Origin: Paguma larvata
Lineage: Eukaryota; Chordata; Mammalia; Carnivora; Viverridae
Direction: 5' to 3'
NCBI GenBank assembly: GCA_030068075.1
Contig: CM057835.1
Location: forward strand, 24,272,930 to 24,336,929
DNA: 64,000 nt
The first letter of the stretch is position 1; each line of letters begins with the position of its first letter. The notes below the pieces were generated by a model. That model made no database searches. It was not told the DNA's origin and saw only the letters and a program-made list of their open reading frames with translations. Made by a program: the position numbers and the translations under genes. Positions 1 through 12,033 of this stretch are shown piece by piece.

Positions 1-1120
1 CCCACTCCCTCCTGGGGAGGAAAAGCGCCCGGGCAGCCTCGCGCCCCTTTCTCCCTGAGGTTTGGGCCCCAGCCGAGGAGATCAGTGTGGGGAAACCAGT
101 CCGAAGGAGCAGGTCCTGTTCCAGCCTATCCTTGTTACTTTTGTTACTCCAGCTGCCAACGGAGCACGCTTTGTCCTTCCCGTGCGCTGTAATTGATTAA
201 CGAGAGGCCGACTGGCTTTATTTTTTGGTATAAAACCCCGTGCACTTTATGGGAAGGTAAGTGGTACCCCCAGATAAGTCGCTTCCGTTCCCCTCCAGCT
301 CTCCTCCACTGGCGAACAATGCAGACCCAAGTCAAGTATTACCTGCGTTTTGCGGATAGGAAAAGGAAGTCCCGGGAGCAGGCTGTAGGTTTGAAGGACC
401 TTGGACAACCAGGACTCTCTCCTCTGCTCTCTGTTTAATTTGGGCAGTTGACCTCTAAAATATAAGCTCTTGGGAACTCTGTCTCCATCTGTCATGCCTC
501 AGAGATGAGGCAGTGGGTAACCTGTGAGCCCAAAATCCCCTTCTCTGTTCTGAGGTGCTCAACGCCATAGTCCCTAGAACTTTAACTGGACAGAGTGATA
601 TGAGATCCCCTAGGGGAACTCGGTATTCCTGCAAAGCTAGTTATCATACCTGGAAAAGGTGGCGGGGGTTGGGGGAGAAAGAAGGAAAAAACAGATTCGA
701 CAAAGTCCATACCCATTTCTTTAAACTGCCAAGGCTATTAAACCATTTAAGTGTTATTGCTGGTTGGTTAGAGTGCCCTCCTGTGTCTCTATAATAAAAT
801 ATAATGTGATAACTGGCCAAGGACATAATGAAATTACAATCACAGCATTAGAGTAATGTGTACCATCAACTGTTTGCTCTGCTTCATACTTTCCAGAAGA
901 ACCACGAGATTTGGGGAGCCTCCTGTGTGGAGGAAGTCCCCGTCTGAGTTGTGTCAATGGAAAATTCTGGGTTTGTGTTGCAGTCAAAATTTCAAGGTTT
1001 CAGGCTATGCTAAGTAAAGGATTCTGGTCATTCTTTTTGGCTACCAACGTGTGAAGGCACCATTCCGTGTTAAAGGAATGAATTCCCCTCTTAGGAGACC
1101 TCTCCAGCCTCCCTTGCAGT
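1..1120. other. Intergenic, GC-rich left edge, no recognised gene
   Basis: The first 130 bases are GC-rich with several CpGs. TATAAAAC sits at 229-236, and AAG/GTAAGT, a consensus-like splice donor, at 254-262. This could be the edge of a promoter or a first exon, but no known protein is encoded. Bases 430-1120 show nothing recognisable. Confidence 0.4.
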
Positions 1121-1130
1121 TAGAGTTCTC

Positions 1131-1354
1131 GTTTTGTTTTGTTTTTTTGTTTATGTTTATTTATTTTTGAGAGACAGAGCATGAGCAGGAGAGGGGCAGA
1201 GAGAGAGAGACAGAGAGAGAGACAGAATCCGAAGCAGGCTCCAGGCTCTGAGCTGTCAGCACAGAGCCCAACGCGGGGCTCGAACCCACAAAGCGTGAGA
1301 TCATGACCTGAGACGAAGTCGGATGCCCAGCCGACTGAGCCACTCAGGTGCCCC
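1131..1354 (-). repeat. Felid CAN SINE (tRNA-Lys)
   Basis: Full-length, head at right (ccgactgagccactcaggtgcccc). Perfect 10-bp TSD TAGAGTTCTC at 1121-1130 and 1355-1364. Confidence 0.95.
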
Positions 1355-1827
1355 TAGAGTTCTCACTTTAAATTCAGCCAGTCAGACTCTGCCCTGGAAG
1401 CTAGTGAAGCTGGAAGCATGCAGCTTCTCGGCCTGTGGGCAGCGGCACAGGTGGGCGGCCCTGCTTCTCTGGCACAACAGTTGGAAGTGGGATTTAGGCC
1501 CTGCCATCTGCCTGAATGATCTCCGAAGCCTGGTGCCTGTGCCCTACGGAGATTCTGGTTACTACCCACTATCATTTTAATGATTCTCTTCTAAATAAAT
1601 GAGCCGGAAACTATAGTGCTTGCAATAAAGAAGATGGCTTAATCACCATATGTTAATAGAGCAGCTATTACAGCTAAAATACCGGGCTGAGCACCCCCAA
1701 GGAATGTTCAGGAGGCCATCCCTGCTCTCCGGAGCACAAGGTAGAAAGTTAGAAGTGGCAACAACTTGCTGCAGAGGAGTTACCAGGCATTCAGTGCTGT
1801 CCAACAGAAATATAATACAAGCCACAT

Positions 1828-2222
1828 GTCTTAATCAGCCCGGGTTGCAGTAACAAAATACCATAGACTAGATGGCTCAAACAACAGAAATTTATTTTCT
1901 CACAGTTCTGAAAGCTAAAAGTCTGAGATTACGATGCTGGCGTGGTTGGGTTCTGATGAAAACCCTCTTCTTGGCTTGTAGATAGCCAACTTCTCACCAT
2001 ACCCTCGCATGAAAGGGAAAGAGAGAGAGAGAGAGAAAGTGAGCTCTCTGGTCTCTTCTCATAAGGGCACTAATTCCTATGGTTAGGGCCCCAGCCTCCT
2101 GACCTCACCTAAACCTAATTATCCTTCAGAGGCCCCATCTCTAAACACCTCTCTAAATCGTACTGGGGGTCATGGCTCCAACATATGAATTTGGGTCGTG
2201 GGACACAATTCTTTCTGTAGCT
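1828..2222 (-). mobile_element. MaLR-type LTR (MST/MLT group), minus orientation
   Basis: Contains the typical reverse MaLR stretch 'aaaataccatagactagatggctcaaacaacagaaatttatt' in part, then the GGCACTAATTCC and CCAACATATGAAT landmarks. CCACAT flanks it (1822-1827, 2223-2228) as TSD, showing insertion into the DNA transposon. Confidence 0.75.
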
Positions 2223-2282
2223 CCACATATGTAATTTTACATTCTCTAATAGCAACACAGAAAGATAAAAAGAAACTTGTGA

Positions 2283-2496
2283 GGGGCGCCTGGGTGACTC
2301 AGTCGGTTAAGCAGCCGACTTCGGTTCAGGTCGTGATCTCGAGGTCTGTGAGTTCGAGCCCCGAGTCAGGCTCTGTGCTGACAGCTCAGAGCCTAGAGCC
2401 TGCTTCGGACTCTGTGTCTCCCTCTCTCTCTACCCTTCTCCTGCTCACTCTATGTCTCAATAATAAATAAACGTTAAAAAAAAATAAAGAAAAAGA
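2283..2496 (+). repeat. Felid CAN SINE
   Basis: Full-length, with 13-bp TSD AAGAAACTTGTGA / AAGAAACCTGTGA (2270-2282, 2497-2509). Confidence 0.95.
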
Positions 2497-2532
2497 AAGA
2501 AACCTGTGAAATTAATGTAAGCAATATTTTTA

Positions 2533-2708
2533 GTGCCACTTGGGTGGCTCAGTCAGTCAAGTGTCCAACTCTTGATTTAGTGCAGGTCATGATCTCATGA
2601 TCATGAGATCGAGCCCCATGTCAGGTTCTGAGCTGAGCCTGGAGCCTGCTTGGGATTTTCTCTCTCTCTTTCTCTCTCTCTCAAAATAAATAAATAAACT
2701 TTTAAAAA
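2533..2708 (+). repeat. CAN SINE, older shorter form
   Basis: Head GTGCCACTTGGGTGGCTCAG with the 'ctcttgattt' variant and a short CT tract; inserted in the DNA transposon. Confidence 0.85.
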
Positions 2709-2966
2709 ATAATGTATTTTGTTGAACACGATATATCCAAAATGATATTTCAACATGTAGCCAATATAGAAAATTATTAATGAGATATTTTACATCCTCG
2801 TTTTGAAATCCAGTGTGTATTTTATACTTACAGCCCATGTCAAATCAGCCTGGCCACATATCAAGTGCTCAGTAGCCATGCATAACTGCTGGCTACCATG
2901 GTGGACAGCAGAAATTTAATGTTAAAACTAAAACAAATCTTAGCGATCGTTTAGTAGAACTATCTC

Positions 2967-3194
2967 TCAAGGTGCCTGGGTGGCTCAGTCGGTTAAGCGG
3001 CTGACTTCGGCTCAGGTCGTGATCTCGAGGTCTGTGAGTTCGAGCCCCGCGTCGGGCTCTGTGCTGACAGCTCAGAGCCTGGAGCCTGCTTCAGATTCTG
3101 TGTCTCCCTCTCTCTCTCTGACCCTCCCCAACTCATGCTTTGTCTCTCCTGCTCTCAAAAATAAATAAAAACATTTAAAAAAATTAAAAATAAA
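2967..3194 (+). repeat. Felid CAN SINE
   Basis: Full-length; perfect 11-bp TSD AGAACTATCTC at 2956-2966 and 3195-3205. Confidence 0.95.
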
Positions 3195-3205
3195 AGAACT
3201 ATCTC

Positions 3206-3345
3206 GCTTTATAAGTAATGAAACCAAGACTCAGCCAAATTAACTGACATGCCCAGAATCACACAGCTGGGAAAAAGGCAGAGATGAAACACAAACCCAG
3301 GCTTCTGATTCCAAAATTGGTGCTCTTCTTAGGCCCTCCCTCTGT
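3206..3345 (-). repeat. MIR SINE, minus orientation
   Basis: Shows 'aatgaaaccaagactcag', 'cccagaatcacacagctgg' and 'aacccaggcttctgattcc', the usual reverse MIR landmarks. It was split from its left part by the SINE insertion. Confidence 0.75.
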
Positions 3346-4074
3346 TCAAGGGCAGAAAAAGATGAGCTGAGAGATTTCGACTTAGCGAAATCCTAGAATA
3401 AAGGTAAACCACTGGTTCCAAGAAAGAAAGAAAAAAAAAAAAAGAATGCAAACTGGACCCCTTCGAATATTTATTAAACATCTGTCACAGATCCAGCGTG
3501 ATGTTAATGCTATAAGAAACTCAAAAAAGAAATGGAAACTATTTCCATTGAATGAACCACTTACTCAAATGATACTTTATATGTTCAAAGAGGGAAAAAA
3601 TATAAGTGAATCAAAACGATTGGAAAAAGTATTGGGGGGAAGTAGGACTTGAGAAGCCCTCAAAGAATGGAAAAGCCTTACGTCTCAACTCTTGGCTGGC
3701 ACTCGAATCCTGTAAGTTATTTGCTACCTACGATTTTTGGCAAAGGAATGCCAACCCTCCTTCAAGCGAGTAACATCCGTCTGCTTACTGTCTCTTACTT
3801 CTGAGTGACTCGGACGAATTAAAGTGAACTGGCTCTCCCTTTGACAAATGCAAAAGCCTGAGGTCTTCGGCTACTGAAGGTTCTATCAATCAACAGCAAC
3901 ATTTCTTCCAAAAAGTAAGAGCAGGGTGGCATTTCCCGGCGTGTGGGCCGGGGATGGTAACCGGTGTTACACGGAATAAAATGGGAATGCTGAGCAAATC
4001 AAGCTAGAACAGGGGTCCTCGCTGCAGAACTTCCGAGGACCTTCAATATGCTTTAAACCTTCAGTAGCTTCAAG
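3346..4074. other. Intergenic, nothing recognised
   Basis: No exon or repeat I can name. An A/G-rich run lies at 3421-3443. The 68-codon open frame at 3446-3652 lacks any familiar motif. Confidence 0.4.
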
Positions 4075-4217
4075 TTCAAAATTAAGATCCTTCACGTGGC
4101 CTACAGCCCTCTCCATGGACCACTTTGGGGGGTGGCACTACCCCATCTCACACCACCCTCCACTTCTCTCTCTTCCTTCCTGCCCCATGGGCCTTATCTT
4201 CCGTTCCTCTGTCTGCT

Positions 4218-4770
4218 CTAATACAATACCCATGAGCTACCTGTGGCTATTGAGCCCTTGAAATGGGACTAGTCTCAAAAAAGATGTGCTGTGAGTATAG
4301 AAGACATACCACATTGCCAAGACTTAGAACAAAAAAAGTAAATAATGTACTGCATTCAGGGGCGCCCGGGCGGCTCAGTTGGTTAAGCGTCTGACTTCAG
4401 CTCAGGACACGATCTCATGGTGCATGGGTTCGAGCCCCACGTTGGGCTCTGTGCTGGCAGCTCAGAGCCTGAAGCCTGCTTTGGATTCTGTGTCTCCCTC
4501 TCTTTCTGCCCCTCCCCTGCTCATATTCTGTCTCTCTCTGTCTCAAAAATAATAAACCTTAAAAAAATTATAAAAAAATAAAATACTGCATTCGTAATTG
4601 TTCATGTTGATTAAATATTGAAATGACAATATTTTGGATATATTGAGTTAGGTAAAATACATCATTAAAATTAATTTCATATTTTTATTTTTTGTAACAT
4701 GGTCACCATAATATGAAAGCTTTTAATTATATATGTGGCTTACATTATATTTCTATTGGACATTCTAAAG
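4218..4770 (-). mobile_element. hAT-like DNA transposon, same family as 1792-2911
   Basis: Shares 'gctattgagcccttgaaatg', 'atattttggatatattgagtta' and 'atttctattggaca' with the reverse complement of the first copy. Split by the SINE at 4358-4583. Confidence 0.6.
4358..4583 (+). repeat. Felid CAN SINE
   Basis: Full-length; 10-bp TSD TACTGCATTC at 4348-4357 and 4584-4593. Confidence 0.95.
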
Positions 4771-5095
4771 CATCAAGACTGGCCTTTGACCCTGGTTAAT
4801 GCTAACTTTTATCAAACTTCAGATATCCATTTATGTTTTATTCTTTAGAGACACTTTCCCTGGCCCCTGGCATAGGTTTCCTATAAGCATAGACCTTTAT
4901 TTTATCGAACTTACCTGGGTCTGTAATTAAACATTATTCGTTTGGCTATTTGATTCATGTCCATCTCCCTGTTAGTGTATTCCTCTGTTCCCTGATTCCA
5001 TGAAAGCAGCTTCTGGATTTGTTTTTGGTTTTTGTTTTCTCCTGAGCCCAGCCTAAAGCCTGGTATATAGAAAGACCTCATTAAATATATGTTGC

Positions 5096-6410
5096 ATTAT
5101 TAATTCCATAAATAAAGCATATTATGAATTTCCAAGACAGGGACGGAATATTCGACTTTTGCTAAATTGATTTGACCACCGAAACCTCACCCCATGAAAA
5201 GTTTAGTGAAGGCTCAGAATTCTCCAAAAAGATAGTTTGGAGAGCACTGTGTTAGGAACCGTAACTACAGAGGAAGTTAACTGAGCCTCGGTTTTAATCT
5301 CCATTCGTAGTATGACCTCAGCTCTCCCATGTGCTGAAGGTAGCCATGGGTAGGCTTGTCTAGATTGGTTTATTTGTTTGTTTCCCTTCCTCTGCAAATC
5401 ACAAGCCACAGTACCTCCAATTCTTTTACTTAGAAGACATCTAAAGGGAGCTAATTCTCCTTAATGAAGAGATGTTCTGCGAATGCATATTTGCAGTTTA
5501 TGCACGGTTGTTTTCCTCCTGCCTATATACAGGCATGAAACCTGTCAAATACTGGGTTTAAGCAGGGTGTCAGATGGTTTAAGGGAATTTACCTGAGAAA
5601 CTAGTCAGACTGGGCGCGTTACTTTTGGGAGAGATAGTATGCAGTGCTGGGCTACACTATCGAGAGGAGACCAAGGGAAGCTCACGCCCCCACCCCCGAC
5701 AAAACCAGAGTGATTCGGTTCAGAGTGCCATTTAATTCACTGTTAGGAATCTTCTTCAACTAGCCCTACATATAAAAACTAAATAACCACTGTGATCCCA
5801 GCCATGAACTTCAGGGTCCTGACAGGCCTGGGGGTCGCACCTCCCACAGAGAGGACAAGAAGACAGCACCCAGCTCTGTGCGGAGGGAGCCCAGCTGAGC
5901 AAACCCTGCAGGACCTGGGGGGACTCTTTCTCTCGCCCGTCACGTCCACACGACAGAACAGGCAAAGGAAAGGCTGTGGCACAGGGGCTCGTTGCCAAAG
6001 CGAGAAGCATTGATAATGGCTCAAATCATAGCCTGGAAGACTAGATCACCAAATTAAGTCCCTTTTGAAATGCTTTGGCATTTCCAAAGCTCTGTGAAAA
6101 GACATTAACCTAATTCAAAAAGGTCCATCTTCTAGCAAAATATGTTACAAAGAACTGACACCAGAATATCTAAAGAGACCAATAACCACAAGAAAAGATT
6201 GATAGTGACCAACCATTCTATCCTTACAGACCCTCAAGAAGTGCCAGATGTATATGGTTCCCCAGATAAATCCCATTACTACCAAACCTTCAGTTAAATC
6301 CAATTTTTCACATATTCCTGTATCTACACTTACATAGCAGATAATAGCTGGAAAAAAAAATACCTGAGCTTGCTAAGTTAAAGTAACAGCCACTAACCTC
6401 ACGTGGTCAT
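5096..6410. other. Intergenic, no gene recognised
   Basis: No repeat named with confidence. A 73-codon open frame (5792-6013) is GC-richer than its surroundings but has no known domain and no splice context; I do not call it a gene. Confidence 0.4.
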
Positions 6411-8225
6411 TTAAGTTTGCCTAGCAATCAACTTAAATTCCCTTAGACAATTTTCTCCTTTGACTCCTTCTCTTAGACAACTCTTTCCCATCTTGTCCTC
6501 TCCCCTCAGACGTCCAACGTCTCCCCCATCCATCATCCTGATGATCTGATTTCCTATTTCACTGGGAAAATGAAGTCAATAAGAAGAGAACATCCATAAA
6601 CCTCCATCATCACACCCATCCATCTGTTCCCATCTGTCCCTATGTCCTCAGCCTGCTTCCTGTTGCTAAGGATGAACTCTCTGCTGCTGTCGAAGCCCCC
6701 CAGGGCCCCCAGTTAGAGACCAGATTCCACTCCCTCTCACCCACATGAGGACATCACCCCAACAATCCTCTCTCTATTGATAGCTTCCATGGATCATCAG
6801 CATACAAACACGAGTTACAATGTCTCCATCTTTAAAAAATTCCGTTGATTCTACTTCCTTCCGTCTCAAGACTCACCTTATTTCTCTGCTGCCCTTTATG
6901 GCAAAATTCCTTTAAAGAGATCCCTCTGTCCCCTGATTCCAATCCCTCTCCTCCCATCCCTCTCAGACTCCACCACCTTTCCACAGCCTCTCTCGTCAAG
7001 GTCACCAGTGGCATCCACACAGCCAGGTCAATCCCCAGCCCTCCTCTTACCCCCATCATGGCCACTCCCTCAACCTTGGACACTCATCTGGCTTGTAAAT
7101 CCTCCTTGTTCCCTGGTCCCTCCTCCTCAATCTCTTTGCTGACTGACTTCTTTATTCTTGGCATTGCTGGAGCACGCTAGGGTTCCATCTACGGAACTCT
7201 TATGTTCCTTTCTCTAAAATCGCTCCCTCAATAATCTCACCTATTTTCATGTCTTCTCAATGCGATTCTCAACGTCTTCTTCGAATGTGATTCTCAAACA
7301 TAGAGATATATATACAGCTGTATAGATGTGATAGATAGATAGAAAGATAGATAGAGATAGAGATATATACCCCCAGCCTGAACCTCCTCCCTGAACTCTA
7401 GACTTGTTCATCACCTTAGATGTCTTAAGGGCATCTCAAATATACCACGTTTAAGACTGAATCCCTGTCCTGTCCCCCCCACATCTACTCCTGCCTCCAT
7501 CGTCTTCCCAATTTCATTACATGGCAAACTAATCCTTTTAATCACTCAGGCCAAAAACTAGAGTCGACTTTGACTTCTCCCTTTTTTCTCATCTCACATC
7601 CAACATTCAACAGATCCTGGTGGCTTCACCTTCAATACTCCCCCAGAAGCTGACCACCATTTAACACCTCCATGGCTCCCACTATCATCTGTCACCTGAA
7701 ATAAGCCACCTGAAATACCCTCCAGTGGCTCCCCAATTCATTTGCAGTAAAGATTGGTCCTTATAGTAAGGCTTCCCCGGTGCCTCTCTGACATTAATTC
7801 ACCCTACTTTCCTCCTGGCTCAACCCCCTCCTCATTCTGGCCTTCTTACTGTTCTCTGAACACACCATCCATATTCCACCTTGAAGTTTTTCACCTTTTC
7901 TGTTCCTTCCTCCACTGGTTCCCCAGATGTTTACAGGGCTCACTCCCTCCCTGCCTTCAGATCTGTGCTCAAATATCTTCATGAGGCTTCCCTGATGACC
8001 CAGTTGAACGTGCAAACCCTCCCCCAACATTCCCTATCTCCCTCCGCTGCTTTATTTTTCTCCCTGACACTTACTACCATCTGGCATGTGATGTATCTTA
8101 ATTCCTTATTTGTTTACAGTCTGTCTTTCCCTGCTAGGATAAAAAGGATTTTTGTGTATTTTGGTCATTGCTGTACCTCCAGAACCAGGACCTAATAAAT
8201 CCTTGTTGAATAAATGCATGAATAA
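6411..8225 (+). mobile_element. Long L2 LINE copy (3' part)
   Basis: About 1.8 kb of C/T-rich sequence with L2 landmarks in order: 'ccaacgtctcccccatcc', 'aaaaactagagtcgactttgac', 'aataccctccagtggctcccc', 'cttcatgaggcttccctg', and the 3' end 'ccaggacctaataaatccttgttgaataaatgcatgaataaa'-type tail. Open frames here are decayed. A GATA-type microsatellite at 7328-7370 lies inside. Confidence 0.85.
7328..7370. repeat. GATA-type microsatellite
   Basis: Imperfect gata/gaga repeats inside the L2. Confidence 0.8.
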
Positions 8226-8516
8226 ACGCTGAAAATAAACGTTTTCTGAGCTTCAAAATAAAAGAATAAAAGCTTCAAAATCCTTTCTACAAATGAGAAT
8301 AACGCTGATACCAAAATATGGCAAAGATTGAAATGCGGAAAGAAAAAAGGAAAGAAAAAGAAAAAAACTATGTCATCTCATTTCAAATATTTTAAGCAAA
8401 ATATTAAGGAAAGACTCTTTAAGAAGGATATAAACCACAGAAGATAAATGAAAAACATAGTAAACTTGACTACACAAAAATTTTTTTAAACTTTCCTGCA
8501 GTAAAAAAACACTTTA

Positions 8517-8620
8517 GGGGCGCCTAACTGGCTTATACGGTAAAGCATACAACTCTTGATCTTGGGGTTGTTAAGTTCAAGCCCACGTTGGGTGTCAAGA
8601 TTACTTAAAAAATAAAATAT
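8517..8620 (+). repeat. Old CAN SINE variant, short form
   Basis: tRNA-like head plus 'ctcttgatcttggggttgttaagttcaagccc' type body and 'agattacttaaaaaataaaa' tail, without the CT-rich domain. An older subfamily than the full-length copies. Confidence 0.8.
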
Positions 8621-8729
8621 TTTCAAAAATTTTAAATAAAGGCAAAAGACAATTTCAGACTGAGTTCCACAATATTTGTTGCATATAAGAACCCATTTCT
8701 AAATTTTCAAAGAATTCTTTAAAAATCCA

Positions 8730-8839
8730 GGGGTGCCTGACTGGTTCAGTCAGAAGAGCATGTGACTCTTGATGTCAGCGGTGTGAGTATGAGCCCCACG
8801 TTGGGTGCAGAGATTACTTAAACAAATAAATAAACTTTA
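8730..8839 (+). repeat. Old CAN SINE variant, short form
   Basis: Same short type, with 'agagattacttaaacaaataaataaac' type tail. TSD AAAAATCCA at 8721-8729 and 8840-8848. Confidence 0.85.
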
Positions 8840-8848
8840 AAAAATCCA

Positions 8849-10320
8849 ATATGTCACCGTGAGCAAATCAGAAAGAGGACTCCCTTCCTCGAGATATTTT
8901 ACCTCCACTTTTCTGGAAAAGATCACACCTTGCTAATTTTGGAGGACAAGACACTTCCCTGCTATCTGCCAGAAAAACGGCATGATAAATATTGAAATCT
9001 ATGATTTCTGTGTTGTGAATAACAACTCCTACGTTGGACAGTACACCCACACAACCCACACAGCCACTGACACTACCTATATTAAAGACTTAGGTAATTA
9101 TAAATAGTTTTTTTCACTTTCATGAACATCCACCAAGATTAAAACACTGCGTTGGATGCCAGTAAATTCTTTTTCTTTTTTCCTGCAGGATGAAAAGCAT
9201 TCTTGCCCCCTCCCCAAATTCCAGTAACCAGTAATACCCTCTAATCATTGGAACAATCATAAACACTCTTGGGTTTTTCCAAAATGTCCCCAGGAAATAC
9301 CACTCCCCCTTCGAGAACCAAGAGCCAGTAGTGTAGATTGGTTGGAAAGGTGCAGGAAGACTTTAACTCTTTATTTTATGCTTTTCTATACAGCTTGAAT
9401 TTTTCACTTTGTGCATGCATATGAAAATGAATACTTAAAAGTTTCGTATTTTAGAATTAGAATTTAGTATTAAATTAGTACATAGAAGACCTAAATATTA
9501 GGGATGCAGGAATGATTCCAAGGAATATTGATCCCAGTACATAATAGTAACAGAGGTCTGAAGTCTACCACGGTCTCAGAAATAACTAGTTGTAAGTGCC
9601 TGGTCCAGAAAGCCAAGAGTTTGACTCTGCCCCTAGGAAAATCAAAAACCAACAACCACCCTCACAGTGTCTTGCATCTCAAACTAGACAGAGGTCATAT
9701 CTAGTGCAATAGTGTTTAAGCACTTTCTAGATGGCAGAGCATCTAAAGGTCATGATGCGTTTTGCTGAAGAGGGTTAAATGTTAAAATATTTCATTCTAT
9801 TGCATAAACTATGATCTCACATAAACCATTTATTTAGCTCATCTGGGTTGCTTTAAAATGTCACTTTAATGAAATTTACAAACTACAAAGCACAATGGGA
9901 AAATACAATTACAAATACAGATGGAAAACCAGCTGTCTCAGCATTATTGGCCAGTCCTAAGTTTTCTGTTACTACTCCTTTGTTACTTGGTGTTCTTTTA
10001 TCTCTTAAAGGCACGTAAGTAGTAGAAAGCACAAATACCTTAAGAAAAATGGTGGCTTTTCTGTAAGCCTAAAACTAGTTCAAAATAAAACATCTTTTTT
10101 AACATAGTAAAATCCAAATAAGGTTTGCAGTTAGGTTGAGAATGTTGTGCCCACATCGGGCCCCTTGTTTTGACCATTACACAGTGGTTATGTAGGGTGT
10201 CAATATTAGGGGGGCCTGGGTGAGGGAGAAGGAGTTCTCTGTACTATTGTTGCAACTTGTAAGGCAAAAATTCATTCAAAATAAAGCTTAAAATTTTATT
10301 TTACGAAATAGGAATATGCA
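8849..10320. other. Intergenic, nothing recognised
   Basis: AT-rich sequence without exons. Probably decayed repeats, none named with confidence. Confidence 0.35.
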
Positions 10321-10349
10321 GGGCCGATGTAAAATTACAAAAAATCCGA

Positions 10350-10570
10350 GGTTAAAAAAATTATGGGAGATGTACAACATAGTAACCATAGTTAGTGTAG
10401 TGCATATTTGAAAATTGCTGAGTAGATCTCGAAAGTTCTTATCACAAGAGAAAAACATTTTATGTATGGTGATGGATGTTAACCAGACTTATTGTACTGG
10501 TTATTTTGAAATATACACTGATAACAATTCATTTTGCTATATGCCTGAAATGAATAGAATACCTCCATGA
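10350..10570 (+). mobile_element. L1 3'UTR fragment
   Basis: Carries 'gagatgtacaacatagtaac', 'atcacaagagaaaaacatttt' and 'ggtgatggatgttaaccagac', as in the better preserved copy at 62110-62465. Confidence 0.6.
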
Positions 10571-10908
10571 AGTCAATATTTTTTCTGCAAATTAGGAAAA
10601 AACAGTTATTCCATTTTAGTTAAGAGTGTTTTTGTCTCTTCTCAAAACTCACGAGAAGGACCCCAGTTTGGGAAACGCAGATGGTGGAGGCAGCGGAGGG
10701 AACGGAGGAAGGGACAGTGGGGTGGGGGGGAGCAACAGGAGAATCCAACATGGCTTTGCTCTAATTTAATCAATATAACCCCTTCGTTTCCTCTCTTGTA
10801 AGACAAAAATATAAACCAGATCTTTCTTAGATGAGGAGCCTATGCACGATTATGTTGAAAAGCCCCTTGAGATGTTTATTCTATTCATCTTTAAGAATCT
10901 AAGTCAGA

Positions 10909-12020
10909 GATCTCCGGAGGCAAGAGAAATAAAAGCAAAAATGAACTATTGGGACCTCATCAAGATAAAAAGCTTCCGCAAAGCAAAGGAAACAATCAAC
11001 AAAACTAAAAGGCAACTGAGAGAATGGGAGAAGATATTTGCAAATGACATATTGGAAAAAGGGTTAGTATCCAACATCGATAAAGAACTTACCAAACTCA
11101 ACACCCAAAAAGCCAAATAATCCAGAAGAAATGTGCTGAAGACGTGAATAGACACTTTTCCAAAGAAGACATCCAGATGGTCAACAGACACATGAAAAGA
11201 TGCTCAACATCACTCATCATCAGGGAAATACAAATCAAAACCACAATGAGGTACCACCTCATACCCGTCAGGATGGCTAAAATGAACAACTCAGAAAACA
11301 ACAGATGTTGGCGAGGATGCGGAGAAAGGGAACACTTTTGCACTGCTGGTGGGAATGCAAACTGGAACAGCTGCTCTGGAAAACAGTATGGAGGTTCCTC
11401 AAAATTAAAAATAGAACTAACTACTCTACAACCCAGCCATTGCACTGCTAGGAATTTATCCAAAGGATACAAAAATGCTGACTCGAAGGGGACATGCACC
11501 CCAATATCTATAGCAGTGCTAGCAACAATAACCAAATTATGAGGAGATCACAAATGTCCATCAACTGATGAATGGGTTAAGAAAATGTGGTACATATGCA
11601 CAATGGAATAGTGCTTGGCAATGAAAAAGAATGAAATCTTGCCGTTTGCAACAATGTGGATGAAACTGGAGGGTATTATGCCAAGCAAAATAAGTCAGTC
11701 AGAGAAAGACAGATATCATATGATTTCACTCATTTGTGGAATTTGAGAAACTCAACAGATGAACAAAGGGGAAAGGAAGGAAAAATAAGGTAAAAAACAG
11801 AGAGGGAGGCCAACAAGAGACTCTTAAATACAGAGAAGAAACTGAGGGTTGCTAGAAGGAGGGGTGAGAAGGTTAAACGGTTGACAGGCATTAAGGAGGG
11901 CATTTTGGGGGATGAGCACTGGGTGTCCTATGTAAGAGACGAATCACTGAATTCTACTACTGAAGACCGGACTACACTGTATGTTAACTAACAACTAACT
12001 TGAATACTAATTTTTAAAAA
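10909..12020 (+). mobile_element. 5'-truncated L1, ORF2 C-terminus and 3'UTR
   Basis: 1,112 bp flanked by a perfect 13-bp TSD AATCTAAGTCAGA (10896-10908, 12021-12033). Residual ORF2 C-terminal reading frames at 10,9xx-11,120 and 11,144-11,542 show the known 'IKSFRKAKETINK', '[19 protein letters not shown]' and '[11 protein letters not shown]' stretches, broken by a stop between them. It ends in an A-rich tail. The flanks ('aaatcacctcttccatgaagccttcc') look like L2, so the L1 landed in an older L2. It is inactive. Confidence 0.93.
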
Positions 12021-12033
12021 AATCTAAGTCAGA

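Larger units (their letters stand above)
1792..2911 (+). mobile_element. Ancient hAT-like DNA transposon, interrupted
   Basis: Begins CAGTGCTGTCCAACAGAAATATAA... and ends with the inverse (gctaccatggtggacagcag). The interior matches a widespread mammalian repeat ending 'attggacagcgctg'. It is split by an LTR (1828-2222) and two SINEs. A relative in the other orientation lies at 4218-4770. Subfamily not assigned. Confidence 0.6.
4075..5095 (+). mobile_element. L2 3' end, interrupted by a DNA transposon and SINE
   Basis: 4075-4217 ('cttcacgtggcctacagccctctccatgga' type) and 4800-5095 ('ccctgattccatgaaagcagc', 'cctggtatatagaaagacctcattaaatatatgttg') read as one L2 3' region. The gap holds the hAT-like element 4218-4770. 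Confidence 0.6.

Noticed and set aside
1..500. LIPG first exon on the minus strand
   Set aside because: Expected neighbour by human gene order, but no signal peptide or recognisable LIPG coding sequence is present, and the human distance to RPL17 is larger than the space available here.
2283..3194. tRNA-Lys-like sequences with A and B box resemblance
   Set aside because: They are the heads of CAN SINEs (CT domain and A-rich tail follow), not tRNA genes. The same holds for every plus or minus SINE head in the window.
6845..8195. Frames of 70-111 codons in the 6.8-8.2 kb region
   Set aside because: They lie in a decayed L2 and are low-complexity S/P/L-rich translations.
11098..11542. Paired 130-145-codon frames on both strands
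   Set aside because: The plus frame is the decayed L1 ORF2 C-terminus, the minus frame its shadow. Not a host gene.
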